A model generated the notes under the pieces. It saw only the letters and a list, made by a program, of their open reading frames with translations. It was not told the origin of the DNA and searched no databases. Positions 1 through 10,857 of a stretch of 64,000 nt of DNA are shown here, piece by piece. The position numbers were made by a program, and so were the translations under genes. How positions within the stretch are numbered: position 1 is the first letter of the stretch; each line of letters starts with the position of its first letter. The DNA is taken from the NCBI RefSeq assembly GCF_010015445.1, contig NC_053119.1, forward strand, positions 28,567,383 to 28,631,382. Reading direction: 5' to 3'. The stretch is from Perca fluviatilis. Lineage: Eukaryota > Chordata > Actinopteri > Perciformes > Percidae.

Positions 1-499
1 AGGGCTTGAGACAAATTGTCTGTGCATCCAAGCAAATCAAATTAGAAACACATGAGCCCCATATTGTAGATGATTTTGTGTAATTTAGCTTGTTTAGCAG
101 AGAATGGGATGGAGCTCAGCAGTACTCTACCAGATGTTGTTCTTTTATTCCATGAAGTGATTATTAAAACATACTTTTCCACAAGGGTTTGGTGGCTACT
201 GTCAAAAATGTGTCTAATGAAACTGCGGATCTAGGTTATTATTATTTATGTTGTAAGGTTTATGTTTCCCACAGAGAATACATGATTATCTGCACCAATG
301 GTTCTGAGATATTGTAGCCCAGGGAAAGGAACAGCTACTTATTTTTCAGAGTTATTTAATGTACCCAATTAACATCAACATATTGTCATTCTTTATCTTT
401 GCATGTGTGCATTTCAATTCTTTATTCCTCAAGTCGCCTAACTGTGTTGCTGGTGAAAGAATCTGAGTATCTGTTGCAATTTTAGGCTTGTTTCCCTTT
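1..499. other. intergenic sequence, nothing recognised
   Basis: This is AT-rich unique-looking sequence. I see no open frame with coding character, no terminal repeats and no tandem array in it. Confidence 0.6.
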
Positions 500-665
500 T
501 TGATAACCATTGGTGTCACCTATCCAGTCAAATATCTCAACGTTTACTTGATGGTTTGGCACTAAACTTGGTACAGACCTTAATGGTTCCAAGACAATGT
601 ATCCTGATGACTTCGGTGATGCCCTGACTTTACATCTAGTACCACCATGAACGTCACATTTGTGG
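500..665 (+). repeat. dispersed fish repeat, copy 1
   Basis: This stretch reads like a diverged copy of a repeat seen three more times in the window (near 41595, 59290 in reverse, and 61230). Shared landmarks are 'caacg/aactattggatgg'-like text, then 'ttggtacagac', a short variable part, then 'gatgacttcggtgat' and 'cctgacttt'. It has no coding capacity. The family is widespread in percomorph genomes as far as I recall; its class is not clear from this copy. Confidence 0.55.
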
Positions 666-1088
666 TTTTGAGGGAACTGTCTTGGCATCTATTGGATTAT
701 TGGATGGATTATCATTCAATTTGGTTAAAGCATTCATGTAGGCCTACCCCTGAGGTAAAAAGTGACACACACGGCTGGGACATGCAGTGCTCGTTTTTGC
801 CGTTTGTGGATTAAAAAGTTATTGAAGTCAGCTATTGTGGTCTTGGAAAATGACCAAAAACTTTAGTTTTGGTTCGGTTTGTCGGTTTGTTCATTTGTTT
901 GTTGGTTTGGTTGTCAATAGGATTACAGAAAAGCTACTGGCCTGATTTCCATGAACTTGCTGGAAGGATGTAGCATGGGCCAAGGAAAAACCCATTAACA
1001 TTGCGAAATAGGGTGTTTTTTGCTGCATTCGTGTGATGAATGGGAAAATAAACACTGCATTAGCATTGTGAGATGGGGCATGCCTTGA
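666..1088. other. intergenic sequence, nothing recognised
   Basis: No coding frame, tandem array or transposon end is visible. The last bases (1078-1087) form a 10-bp direct repeat with 1518-1527, flanking the element that follows. Confidence 0.5.
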
Positions 1089-1517
1089 TCTATATCTACG
1101 ACATTCCACTTCCGGGATTGCTCCGTTGCTTTTTGGCCGGATGTCCGTTTACCTTCCGCTTTGTTTGTGTTGGCATTTTAAACTCCGGTGGATTTATGTG
1201 GACTATGGTTATCTGCTCCTCACATCTCTGCAGGGTAAATCGAGAAAGCTAGCTAGGCTATCTGTCCAATTTTCTGTTGCACGACTAAAACAACTTTGGA
1301 ACATACACGTTCCACCAAAACAAGTTCCTTCCCGAGTCTATTTTGTAGCGGCACCGTGGCTCTGTCCTGCACTTAGCGCTACCCATGACGACTGTGATTG
1401 GTTTAAAGAAATGCCAATAAACCCGAGATGGTTTTTTTCCCATCCCGGAATGCTGTGTGGACTAGCCAGACCCTCCTCTGCAGCGGTGTGGAGGAAGGTC
1501 TGGCAATGCGAGACTAG
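1089..1517 (+). mobile_element. non-autonomous Helitron-like element
   Basis: The unit begins with 5'-TC (TCTATATCTACG) after an A and ends in CTAG at 1514-1517. A 14-bp stem (1465-1478 paired with 1491-1504, one mismatch, 12-nt loop) lies 9 nt before CTAG. A 5' TC, a 3' hairpin and a terminal CTRR are the structural hallmarks of Helitrons. No Rep/helicase frame is present, so it would be non-autonomous. Two points do not fit perfectly. The base after CTAG is G rather than T. The unit is also flanked by a 10-bp direct repeat (gcatgccttg at 1078-1087 and 1518-1527), which Helitrons normally do not make. A SINE-like origin with a variable target duplication is the alternative. Confidence 0.55.
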
Positions 1518-1527
1518 GCATGCCTTG

Positions 1528-3270
1528 GCTGTCTTTGTGACGGCATGATTCCGATATTATTGCAAACATCTGCTGTTATCCTAGCATTAGCCTATTGCTT
1601 ATTATTATAACATCTAAGTCATGTGATCACAATGACGGTTGCAGATTTTAATAACTTCATAAGCCACAAACCATGGCAACAACAAGCGTGTCCCAGCTGT
1701 CCGCATCACTTTATAGTGTCCCCTGGAAACAGATTCCGTTGTGTTGTTAGCTTCTCGAGAGCCAGCGCTTTTCCTAAATGTTTTGTCAAATTTAATGTTT
1801 CCGCGTCGTCAAGTTGCTGAAGATGTTTTCTAAATGTTGCACGTGTTGTCAAATTGGTGAAGATGTTTCATCATTTGCTTTCGTTGTGTTTTCTTAATTT
1901 GCAGTGGATTGAGCTCTTCACAAGGCTGACTGCTGTTAGAAATTTACTGGACAAAAATTGTTTTCAAGTAGGCTGCATGAGGATTTTACAGGGAGAAAAC
2001 ATGGGTTTGTTTGATTCATTGATTTTTATTTATGTCTACCGTGAAACCAGCAAACTCATAGTCACACTGGGATCGCTAAAGACACTGTTAATACGCTGAC
2101 AACATATAAACAGCAGGAGAGTCGTGTGATTCAAACAGCCGTCTGTGGAGATTACGCATTACTAAGCGCACCAGAGGGGAAAAAATACACTCGGAGCGTA
2201 AAAAATACGTGTCTCAGAGTCATTGTGGATCGATACCTTGATAAAATGAGGGGGTGACAGACTTCAAAACAATATTATCACTATAATGTTGCTCACGGTT
2301 ATCGCCCTTTAAACCACTTTCACGTGGATTTAAACACAACCATCATAGCCTTTATTGTTTCTCATTTAGGTACAGTACATTCAGACCAGACAGTATTTTT
2401 GCAAGACAGGTCAGATGTCTCTCAATATGATGCTTTATTTTTTATGGCTAAAGGACTGTATTGTGTGGAATGCATTAAAGATGGCTAAGCTGCAACTACT
2501 CAACTCCACAGCTGAAACTTTATACGTTTTTTTTTTTCACGCTACAAGAGATATTTAGGTTGAATCATGATTCATCAATTGCTGTTTCGACCCTTTATAA
2601 CCCAATAAGGCTAAATATTCATATTGGAGAGACACACTGATGGTTTATGGTTGGGACATGTCGAAACAGCCACCTGCCAGCTTTTCTGCATACATAATAC
2701 AGTCTAATGCTTTTCTTGACTGCAGTCCAAATCACAGGAGAACAGCAGACTTCACAAGTGGCCCATTAGGGTTTAAAGCTTTCTGCTCTGGAGGGCACTA
2801 GATGACTGTGACACAGAGGGAATTCACTTTGTCATATAATTGCATCATAAACAGTCACACCTGGGGCCTTGGTGTTTCCAAACCTGCTGGGAGAAAAGCT
2901 GAACTTCCTCTTGTGTATTCAAGTACATAACATTATTTCATGCTCTCTGAGAAAGACAGTCTATTGTTGTGTGGGAGAATGAGGGCTGAGTTATGGACAT
3001 GATGCAATGTCAAAGAGAGCTGATCGCTCCCACAAGGACTTGATTTAAAGTCCCTGCTCAGTCTGCTGCATTGTTTGCACGTCAAATATTCCTCCTCTTC
3101 GAGATTGGGGTCTTGGCTGAACAGTAGGTTGCTCTGAATGAAAATTTAGAGTTATGTTGATCTAATCTCCTGGAGGCTTGAATATTGTGTGAATGTTTTT
3201 TTGTTTTTGTTTTTTATTACAAATAATGACAACAGAGCTGTTAATGCTTTTCAGTGAGCATGGCTTCTCT
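1528..3270. other. intergenic sequence, nothing recognised
   Basis: The stretch contains short poly-T runs and scattered short open frames without codon bias or domain signatures. No terminal repeats, RNA gene or tandem array could be recognised. Confidence 0.5.
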
Positions 3271-3543
3271 CTAGATAGATGTTACAATACCAATACTTTA
3301 ATACCGGTACTTCAAGTGCAGCTTTACTTCAAGTATTAAAAGTAAAAGTACTCAATGCAAAAGTTATAAGAATGTAGTGGAGTAAAAAGTACAATATTTA
3401 GCTCTAAAATAGTAGTGGAGTAGAAGTAGAAATTGGCATGAAAAGACTCAAATAAAGTACAAGTACCATACATACATACATAGATTTGTACTTAAGTACA
3501 GTAGGCCTACTTGAGTAAATGCACTCAGTTATATTCCACCACT
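3271..3543 (+). repeat. truncated non-autonomous DNA element ('agtaaaagtact' family)
   Basis: The segment is built of repeated 'agtaaaaagtac', 'aagtacaagtacc' and 'cttaagtaca' words. It ends in 'ccaccactg' at 3535-3543, which looks like the right terminus of a fish hAT-type MITE whose left end (expected CAGTGGTGG) is missing here. A related, more degenerate copy lies at about 25740-26668. Family assignment rests on recall of similar fish repeats. Confidence 0.5.
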
Positions 3544-3629
3544 GTTAAGTCTGTAGAAATGTAAATAATTCTTTTTGGCAATGATGTGCAGCCAAAATTC
3601 TTTTTTTTTCTCCCATATTGTATATACAT

Positions 3630-3736
3630 GTAGCCTACAAATCTAGACTCACCCTGGCGGCCCCTCAGGATTGAGCCCTGCCAATGGTGAGTTCCCAGAC
3701 CCAACATCTTGATGTGGGTCTGGATTGTCAGGCTAA
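3630..3736 (+). mobile_element. Helitron-like 3' terminal fragment
   Basis: A 13-14 bp stem (3695-3708 paired with 3711-3723, one bulged base) is followed by a 9-nt spacer and CTAA at 3733-3736. Stem base (CCAGACC/GGTCTGG) and spacer length match the 3' end of the element at 1089-1517 exactly, although the rest differs. The final CTAA would be a variant of CTAG (CTRR). The 5' end could not be placed, so the left coordinate is approximate. Confidence 0.5.
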
Positions 3737-4204
3737 TATACATATGTACCCTTTGGGAAATGTTGTATGACCAGATTCAACTGTTTTTCTGTTTAAAAAA
3801 ATAATAATAATGATCAAAAGAAATTAATTTGCGTTTTTCCATTATTATTTTTTTCCAGAATAGATTGGTACAGAAATCAACAGGACCATATATTTGTTAA
3901 CTAAACAGATTTTTAAACTGGCTTGAAGGTGTATAACAGTAGAGATGCTAGCCCAGATTTTTCCAGCATTGCCAGCAAGCCAGTTGGATCCGTCGTCCAT
4001 GTAAACACACACACACAACCACACACATGCTGCCACTGACATTACATGCACACTGCAATGACATGTAAATGTTCTGCTTGAGCAATGCATAGAAAAACGG
4101 ACAACACAATGCAATACTTGAAATTGGTGAGGGATCCCAAGAATCAGAATCAGAGGATATCTGTATCTATTGTGGTCTAGTCTCTCGCAGGCATGCATGC
4201 AAAT

Positions 4205-4205
<1 letters not shown>
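3737..4205. other. intergenic sequence, nothing recognised
   Basis: Nothing is visible beyond a short poly-A/ATA run near 3796 and a 'gaatcagaatcag' word near 4140, which resembles the reversed tail of L2-like LINEs or SINEs. Confidence 0.45.
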
Positions 4206-4292
<87 letters not shown>

Positions 4293-4294
4293 AC
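4206..4294 (+). repeat. (CA)n microsatellite
   Basis: An uninterrupted CA run extends to 4285 and continues to 4294 after one AA interruption. It has about 44 units. Long frames predicted across it are products of the repeat. Confidence 0.97.
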
Positions 4295-5862
4295 GTACCG
4301 CACAGTCAGCCTAACATTTACAGTAATTACAGGACACTGTAAAGGCACTTTAATAGCCCATCTTAGCACTGATACATCTTATTAATTAAGCCTGTTATTA
4401 TTGTTTGCTTTGTTTTTTGTTTTTTTTGTGTATTGTTTTTTCCAGATATGCTATGTAGCCTACTGTTTATAAATTGTATTTTGTAAAAACTTTAATAAAG
4501 CTCTTTATAAACAAAAGTAAAGTAAAGGCTTAATTACTGCAGAGAAAGACACTCATTTTTGAATGTCCTGTGAATGTCACTGTGTGTTCTGTCTGTGAGA
4601 TAAAACCCTGTACCTGAAGTGCTGAATCCTGATGGTTTTGTTCCAAAGGCAGATCAGACAGATCAGCTCACTTCAGGAGGCGTTAGTGTATTGCATTAGC
4701 ATATCATTTACATCAATTTACATCAGTGTTTAGTCATCGTCCCTTGGGTCTCATTGATCAGTAGCTCTCTAATAATAATGGTACTGTATACATACAAGAG
4801 AAAAGGTGCACCTGTCTATCAAATGTGTCACATGAGCTGTTGCTTGCTTTTAATGAACAGCATTGACATTTTGTCATTGAAGAACTTTGTCCGTGACTGT
4901 GTCAACAGTTTTCATTGGGACTATTTCTTAGATAGAAAGTAGTTCCAGTGAAAGCTGTGAAAGCTGATTTCTTCCATTTTTTTGGAAACATTACGCTGTT
5001 ATAACATGCTCGAAATGGGCTCAATGACTTGCATTATTTATTTTTTTATATTGACAAAGTTACACAATGAAGGATATTGTAGTTTATGATTCCTTTGATT
5101 CCTATATATTTTCCACTCAATCATTTTACACTTTATCCTCCATTCAAACAGATTGGTCAAAATGTGTTGTTTTATAAAGAACCGTAATAATTCTATAAAC
5201 AAATAAGCTCAACTTCACTTGACTTTGTAGAAGCACTAAGTTTCTCAGTTTCACTATGGAGACCATTTATGTTTACTCCTTTATTAGATATGTTAGACTG
5301 AAGAGGTGAAAGTGAACTTGGAATGGGTTTTTGTTTTCATCTCCAAGCACTGCAAAAATCATGAAGCAGCTTTCCGATGCCAGCTCCAGCATCTCCACAT
5401 CCATTTGTGATACATTGTGGGCACCCAACGTCCATGTGTTAACAGCTCTGCTTGCCAAAAGCTGCCGCCTTGGAAAGTTGTTTTATTTACGTATATGAAA
5501 GTTCAGAGCCTTTATTTTTGAGCAACAGTCTAGCATTTTTTCACGTGTTTCTGTCTTGGTGCACCGCCAGCACCTGCACCTGTTTGCTTTTCTTGACAAT
5601 ATGAAACATGGAACTGAGAAACCGTCAAAGTGAAATGTAGCTCACTATCAGGAGACTTTGAAACTGAGGAAAGCAAATACCTGCCTGACGCACACCAAGC
5701 TGTAAATTACTCAAACCAAACAGCCAGTGTCGAAATGGGCTTACGGAGTCAATCTCTTCTTTGAAGCGTAGAAATGTGATGCTCGGCTTTGCAGAACTTT
5801 CCACTCCTAAGTCATCCCACTGTTTGCTGCACGACCCCTTCCCTCTGGTTCACTGTCTGTTA
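4295..5862. other. intergenic sequence, nothing recognised
   Basis: AT-rich sequence with several short T runs. Short open frames occur on both strands but show no codon bias, domain or splice context. Confidence 0.5.
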
Positions 5863-5997
5863 GGGCTGGGCAGTTCATCCAAACTTTAATCACGATTACG
5901 ATTTTGGCTCAAAATAATCACAAAAAAAGAATTATCCCAAAAAAAAAAAAAAAAAAGATTATTTTGCACATTACATAAACTTTTATTTGGTCTTGTG

Positions 5998-7311
5998 CAA
6001 GGTTATTATAGTTTTGCATTTTTTCATTAGTTTTTATTATTATTTGGTTTTGACTTTTTGTTTTCAAATTCAGTTTAGTTTTTATTAGTTTTAAAGCGGG
6101 TTTGCTAGTTTAGTTAAGTTTTTATTTTTTGAAAATGCTTAGTTTTAGTTTAGTTTTATTAGTTTTTTTTGGTGTTAGTTTGTCTTTTTTTTTTTGTAAT
6201 ATGGGTTATTTGTCAGAGCCAAGATTCAAAAAGGTCAGAAAAAGTATCGTGTGATAATAACTCAACAAAAACATCATACAATTTTAGAAATATGTTGGCT
6301 ATTCACAATGTATTCAACAATAACACCCATAAGTTACATAAAATGTACATATGATGAGCACAAATATGTAAACAGTCTACACAAGTCACCGCAGAAAGTG
6401 GAAAAAATGTAAGTGGCGTGTGCCAGGAAAAAACCTAAATAGCCAATGGACTAAAGAAGACATACATGAACAGGTGTTTTGAACTTTGGTTTGAGTAAAG
6501 TGGCGAACTTTTTGAAGTCAAAAGACTCACAGTTGTGTAGACATCCCAGTATCAACACACATATTAACCCACGCTTCCTCCCGCTTGTGGTGTTCCTGCA
6601 TATTTAGCTATCGGGTCTCCGGTGAAAGCACGCCGGTAGTGTTCTCTGTCCTGTGGTTGTCTCCTTCATGCTGCCTGGCCTTGTACCCATACATCCACGC
6701 CCTGTACCGGGGTTAGCTTCTGTTTCGTGGAAAGGGGGCTTTGCGTTCTCCTTTATCTTGTTAAGGTAAGCTAGGTTAGCCTCCTTGTGCGCGCTTCTCA
6801 AATGTACTTTCAAATTTGTGGGATTTTTCCCTTTAATAAACTGTCCACATATTTTACCACCTTCCACTGAAAGGCACTTGCTTTTATCTGACATAGTCAC
6901 ATATCAAATAGGAATCTGCCGCTTTCTTACGACATTTGGTACCGCCATGATGCCAGGCGTGGGGCATGGACTATGTTGTGTTCAATTTAACATGGAATGT
7001 CGGAATTTCTGGGTTCCCAGTCAGAAACTATACATGTCTATGGCAGAGACTGTATAAAACAGGTCTATGGTCGGAAATGTCAACTCTGAAAGATATAACG
7101 TTATTTGCTCAATGAAAGACATTGACAAAGACCAAAACTAAGGACATTTACTCGATAATTAAATTTTAGTTTTGCAAACAGACGTTACAGTTTTAGTTAG
7201 TTATCGTTTTTCTGTAATGCCTCGTTTTTATTTTTATTTCAGTTAACGACAATGTTTTTTCCCACCTGGTTTTCGTTATTTTGTTCATTTTCGTTAACGA
7301 TTATAGCCTTG
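5998..7311 (-). mobile_element. hAT element with BED-finger remnant (nested)
   Basis: The termini are CAAGGTTATTATAG on the left and, reversed, CAAGGCTATAATCG on the right. They are flanked by a perfect 8-bp duplication gtcttgtg at 5990-5997 and 7312-7319. The element is 1314 bp and sits inside the hAT at 5871-8258, whose sequence resumes cleanly on both sides. It carries the start of a BED zinc-finger transposase on the minus strand (6604-6948), so that strand is taken as the element's direction. The catalytic region is absent, so it is an internally deleted, non-autonomous copy. Confidence 0.88.
6604..6948 (-). pseudogene. hAT transposase N-terminus (BED zinc finger), broken
   Basis: The minus-strand frame starts at 6948 with MAVPNVVRKRQIPI, then hits TGA at 6904-6906 and continues in frame. 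The next part contains a BED-type finger: Cys (CLSVEGG), Cys (KICGQ), then PTNLKVHLRSAHK with the two histidines. BED fingers in hAT transposases bind the element's own ends. The TGA falls where BED domains carry the conserved Trp, so a TGG-to-TGA change is the simplest reading. After about residue 75 the frame (to 6604) loses resemblance to a transposase. No hAT catalytic acidic residues follow. The gene is dead in at least two ways: the nonsense codon and loss of the catalytic half. Confidence 0.75.
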
Positions 7312-7439
7312 GTCTTGTGTTTTGAATGAAAAAAATTTTTTGGAGTGGGAAAGGTATTAAGGGAAATATCACAGTTCAAGGGGTTTTCACTGCTTATTTT
7401 TTTAAAGCTATAGTGTGTAGTTATTGTCTCCCCCATGAG

Positions 7440-7761
7440 CAGTGGTGTAGTCTAGTTTTTTGTAGTGAGTACAATGTGATTTTTTTTCCCCTTCCAGATT
7501 CATGCTCGCCCATCCCAGAGCAACGCATCCCAGAGCGACACCCCATGCATATTTTGCAACATTGCCACGTATAGCATCCGCCTTATCTGGCTCATTTGCT
7601 GTAGTTTCTGTAACGTAACCGTCTGCTGCAGTGTCACTCGAAGCAGCAGTAGCTTCAGGGGCAGGTTTGCGAAAACAATGAAAGAGTGTAGTTTGAGTTG
7701 GCTTTCTCCTGTAGTCTATAGTGATGGCGTACACCTGCGTATCACGTAGACTACACCACTG
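7440..7761. mobile_element. hAT MITE (nested), 322 bp
   Basis: The ends are perfect inverted repeats of 15 bp (CAGTGGTGTAGTCTA). The unit is flanked by an identical 8-bp duplication, cccatgag, at 7432-7439 and 7762-7769. It lies inside the hAT at 5871-8258, downstream of the other nested copy. It has no coding capacity of its own; the minus-strand open frame crossing its border at 7408-7734 is accidental. Confidence 0.9.
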
Positions 7762-8266
7762 CCCATGAGGAATTCTAAGTTACGACAACAAAACTGTCGG
7801 CGCGTCCACATGATACAAGCCTTCCGTGATCGCGCACCACCCCTCGTCCACGCAGTTGCTAGTAGCCAAGGAGGACACGGAGGATTTAAAAAAAAAAAAA
7901 TAACATGGTTGGACTCTTCAGAAGAGGTAATTATCTTCACTTGAGTTTCTGCGCGCGAAGGTCGCTGGACGACACCAGTTTCCGAACATAGTCATACTGA
8001 GAAATACAGAGAGAGTTGTGTGGAGCTGATAGTCTTAATTAGCTTTGTAGCATCTCATTTGGCAATGGCTTGAATGTAACGGACGTTTATTAATATAAAA
8101 AGTTACCCACTAAAGGGTAAAAGATTTAACTGTTTCACTGTTTTTTAAGTTCAATAATGCAACATCTTTCCAAAAGTCAATTAGTAATTGTGTTCGTGAT
8201 TTAAATATTGACCAAAATAATCGCGATTTTGATTTTTTTCCATAATCGAGCAGCACTACTGTCTGC

Positions 8267-9819
8267 AGTGGGTGTGCAGTGCACGTGTGCGTTGTACTTG
8301 TATTTTATAATGTGGAACTCTCATGTGTGTGCAAAGATGAGCCTATGTTTGTACAATGAGATAAGCCCGAGTGATATCATTCTTGGGCTCTTGTACGACT
8401 TGTGTGAGTGAGGTCAATGCCTGTGAGAGGGGTTTGTGTGTCGGAGTGTGAAGATGGGCTCCAGATGGCGGGTTGGTGGAGATTTATGGCTGAACAGTGG
8501 CTTTGTAATGTGAGTGTGTGGGATGGGAGAGAGATCTGTGACCTTAGTGCTGTTGCTTCCACACTGCGACGAGTCGGTCTCCAGGTTTGCTCTGCTCTGC
8601 CGGTCCCTAAGCTCTTCTCTGGGACACTGGGAGCAGGGAAAGAAAACCTTTTGGCAGTGATTATGTATCCAGCGAGGAATAAATCCTCCCTATTTTACAG
8701 CCTCACTTCAGTTTTGGGGTGTGAATTTTACTGTGTCACATCGGAGCGCTTCTTCTCTGCAGTCCTAATTCGTCTGTCCGAAACAGTACACCTGTATTCA
8801 GTCTCGCTTTCCTTTTTTTTCATCGCTCAATCTGTCCTGCAGGAGGTGCTGTTTTTCTAGCTTTAAGAACATTTTGGCTCTGTTCCTACCGTGTGGACAA
8901 ACCCCTGGTCCCTGTCATCAAAAGGATTTAGCCAGAGGCTAATTGGTTTCTCACAGGCCTCGGTCCACACTTTCTGGGATGCCGCATATGGGTGGAGTGT
9001 GTTCAGTCCAGCCGGCCCGCCACTTCTAAAGGAGAGCGCTTGCATGAAGAGAAAGAAAAAGAAGCCTTGATGAGATTAAGCGCTTCAAGATGTTCGCATG
9101 TTGGTTTAAAGCCGAGAGAGTGAGAAAGAGAGAGAGAAAGAGGGCCATTTGGGGCATTGCATTGTCACATCCTGTTGATTGTAATGGTGTGCGCTCTCCC
9201 ACTCTCTGATACTCACGCAAAGCATGCAGACATACAATGACTATAACACTGTCCTTGTGCGTCTAGCAGTAGTAAACAAACTCCATCACTGCCTCCAAAT
9301 AAAGAAAAAAATAAATATTGGAAGACATGCACTTTTTATGATGCACAATTTTAGCTGGAACAAAAAATAAGAGACTTAATGGGAAGTGGAAAGTGGAGAA
9401 CTTGTTGCACAAATAGAGTGGAAAATTAGTCCCATTGGCTTCCAAAGCTCTTCTTCAACATCTTAAGCACATTTGGTACCTGCTCCAAAGGCATAAAAAG
9501 TTTCCGTGTCATAATAGTACATGGCAGGACTTTAACATTCATTTATGGTTTCAAAGCAACCGGTCATAGTCCAAAACATTGCGCTTGGGTTAGTTAATTT
9601 AAGGCACGCAGAGCATAATATTGACACAGCCTAAGGCAAGGCCGAGTGTCCTGATTTCCAAAATAGCATGCTTTTCATTTTACCGTACAAAAGTTCATTA
9701 CCCCTCTTCGTTCCAGTAAATAAGGTGAACTCAGCTAGAATGATTTCATTGTGCTTGGCTCTTGTGGCGTGATTGCATGCTGAGAGTGAAAATGACCACA
9801 CTTTAAAGCATGAGGCTCA

Positions 9820-9820
<1 letters not shown>
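8267..9820. other. intergenic sequence, nothing recognised
   Basis: Mixed-composition sequence without recognisable repeats. A plus frame at 8408-8860 (150 codons) shows no domain, no splice signals in sensible places and no codon bias, so I do not call it a gene. Confidence 0.45.

Positions 9821-9910
<90 letters not shown>
9821..9910 (+). repeat. (CA)45 microsatellite
   Basis: A perfect, uninterrupted AC/CA run of 90 bp. Confidence 0.98.
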
Positions 9911-9912
<2 letters not shown>

Positions 9913-10159
9913 ACAGACTGTGAGTGGCCAGCCTTGGACAACAACCACAGCTAACAGAGAGCTGGAGTAGTAAAGTAGCTGGAAGTAGCAGCGATGAAAG
10001 GATGAAAAAAAGCCCAGGGAGGAGCACAGGGTTGAGGCACCAACATGAAGTCCTACTAACAGAACGTTACACAACATGGCCAAAAGTATATAGACACGTG
10101 TACTTGTATATGTGTTTCCTGCCTGTCCAACTTCCAGACTTGTGGACTCTATAGTGATG

Positions 10160-10700
10160 ATTAAACACATTCTCATGAACGGGTTCGTATGATATCGTAG
10201 GAAAAGTTATGCACACTACAACGTATGATATTATATGAAAACTAGGAGACCTCTGACTGGTCACGTGACATCGGCTACCGAGCTCCGTGCCACAGAGCGG
10301 CAGTTGCTAGCTGTTTAAGCCGCTACAGAGCTTGGTGCCGCCAGCTACGGTGCTCGGCATGGTGCTCCTCATGGTGCTCCGCATGGTGCTCCGTCAGGTC
10401 AGCGGTAGTTGGTGGTTCAGTTACCCGAGAATAGGTGACTGTCAGCCGGGTACAGAGCACCGCGAGCTGCCGATCATGGTGCTCCGTCAGGTCAGCAGCA
10501 GTTGGTGGTCTAGTTACCCAAGAATAAGTGACACAACGAGCTGCCGGTTATTCCGGCAGAGATTACATTTAAATTTAGGCAAGAAAAAGTGAGCGTTATG
10601 AGGCGACGAACGTTACGTTTTTGCACCTAAACGACTAGTTAGGTTCTAGTTAGGAAGCGAACTCCGCTCCCTGGCTTGAAAGTCCTGTATGTTAACGCAG
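10160..10700 (+). repeat. non-autonomous fish DNA repeat
   Basis: The left part contains 'catgaacgggttcgtatgat' and 'acgtatgatattatatgaaa', words I associate with an abundant fish element whose two ends mirror each other. The matching right terminus is not seen, so this copy looks right-truncated. It contains an internal tandem duplication (10383-10438 and 10476-10531). It has no coding capacity and its class is uncertain. Confidence 0.5.
10383..10531 (+). repeat. two-copy 93-bp-period tandem duplication
   Basis: A 56-bp unit starting 'atggtgctccgtcaggtcag' occurs at 10383-10438 and again at 10476-10531 with a handful of substitutions. The spacer of about 37 bp is not repeated after the second copy. 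It is internal to the repeat at 10160-10700. Confidence 0.85.
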
Positions 10701-10857
10701 CTCCAAAAAAACGCTAGATCCTACAATTCCCATAATGCTACTCAATAGTCTCTCACTCATACTCACTCTGGATGGGCCTGGAACACCACAACTCAATACT
10801 GTCTTTCATTAAACCCATGGTGACATCCTCAGAGTTAATTTTTCAAACAATATTTAA

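Larger units (their letters stand above)
5871..8258. mobile_element. hAT-family element, host of two nested hATs
   Basis: The left end reads TAGGGCTGGGC and the right end, reversed, TAGTGCTGCTCG. The flanking 8-mers are ctgtctgt (5863-5870) and ctgtctgc (8259-8266), matching at 7 of 8; sliding the border by one base gives a perfect actgtctg pair. Inside the ends both sides carry 'aatcrcgattttgrttt' style text in mirror orientation. Subtracting the two inner elements (5998-7311 and 7440-7761) and their duplications leaves about 740 bp. No transposase frame belongs to this outer element itself, so it is non-autonomous. The 8-bp duplication and terminal sequence support hAT. Confidence 0.75.

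Noticed and set aside
1126..1548. 140-codon plus-strand frame as a gene
   Set aside because: It lies almost wholly inside the Helitron-like repeat unit and ends just past it; the protein has no recognisable features.
8408..8860. 150-codon plus-strand frame as a possible gene
   Set aside because: No domain, no conserved motif, no splice context and no promoter; composition is that of the surroundings.
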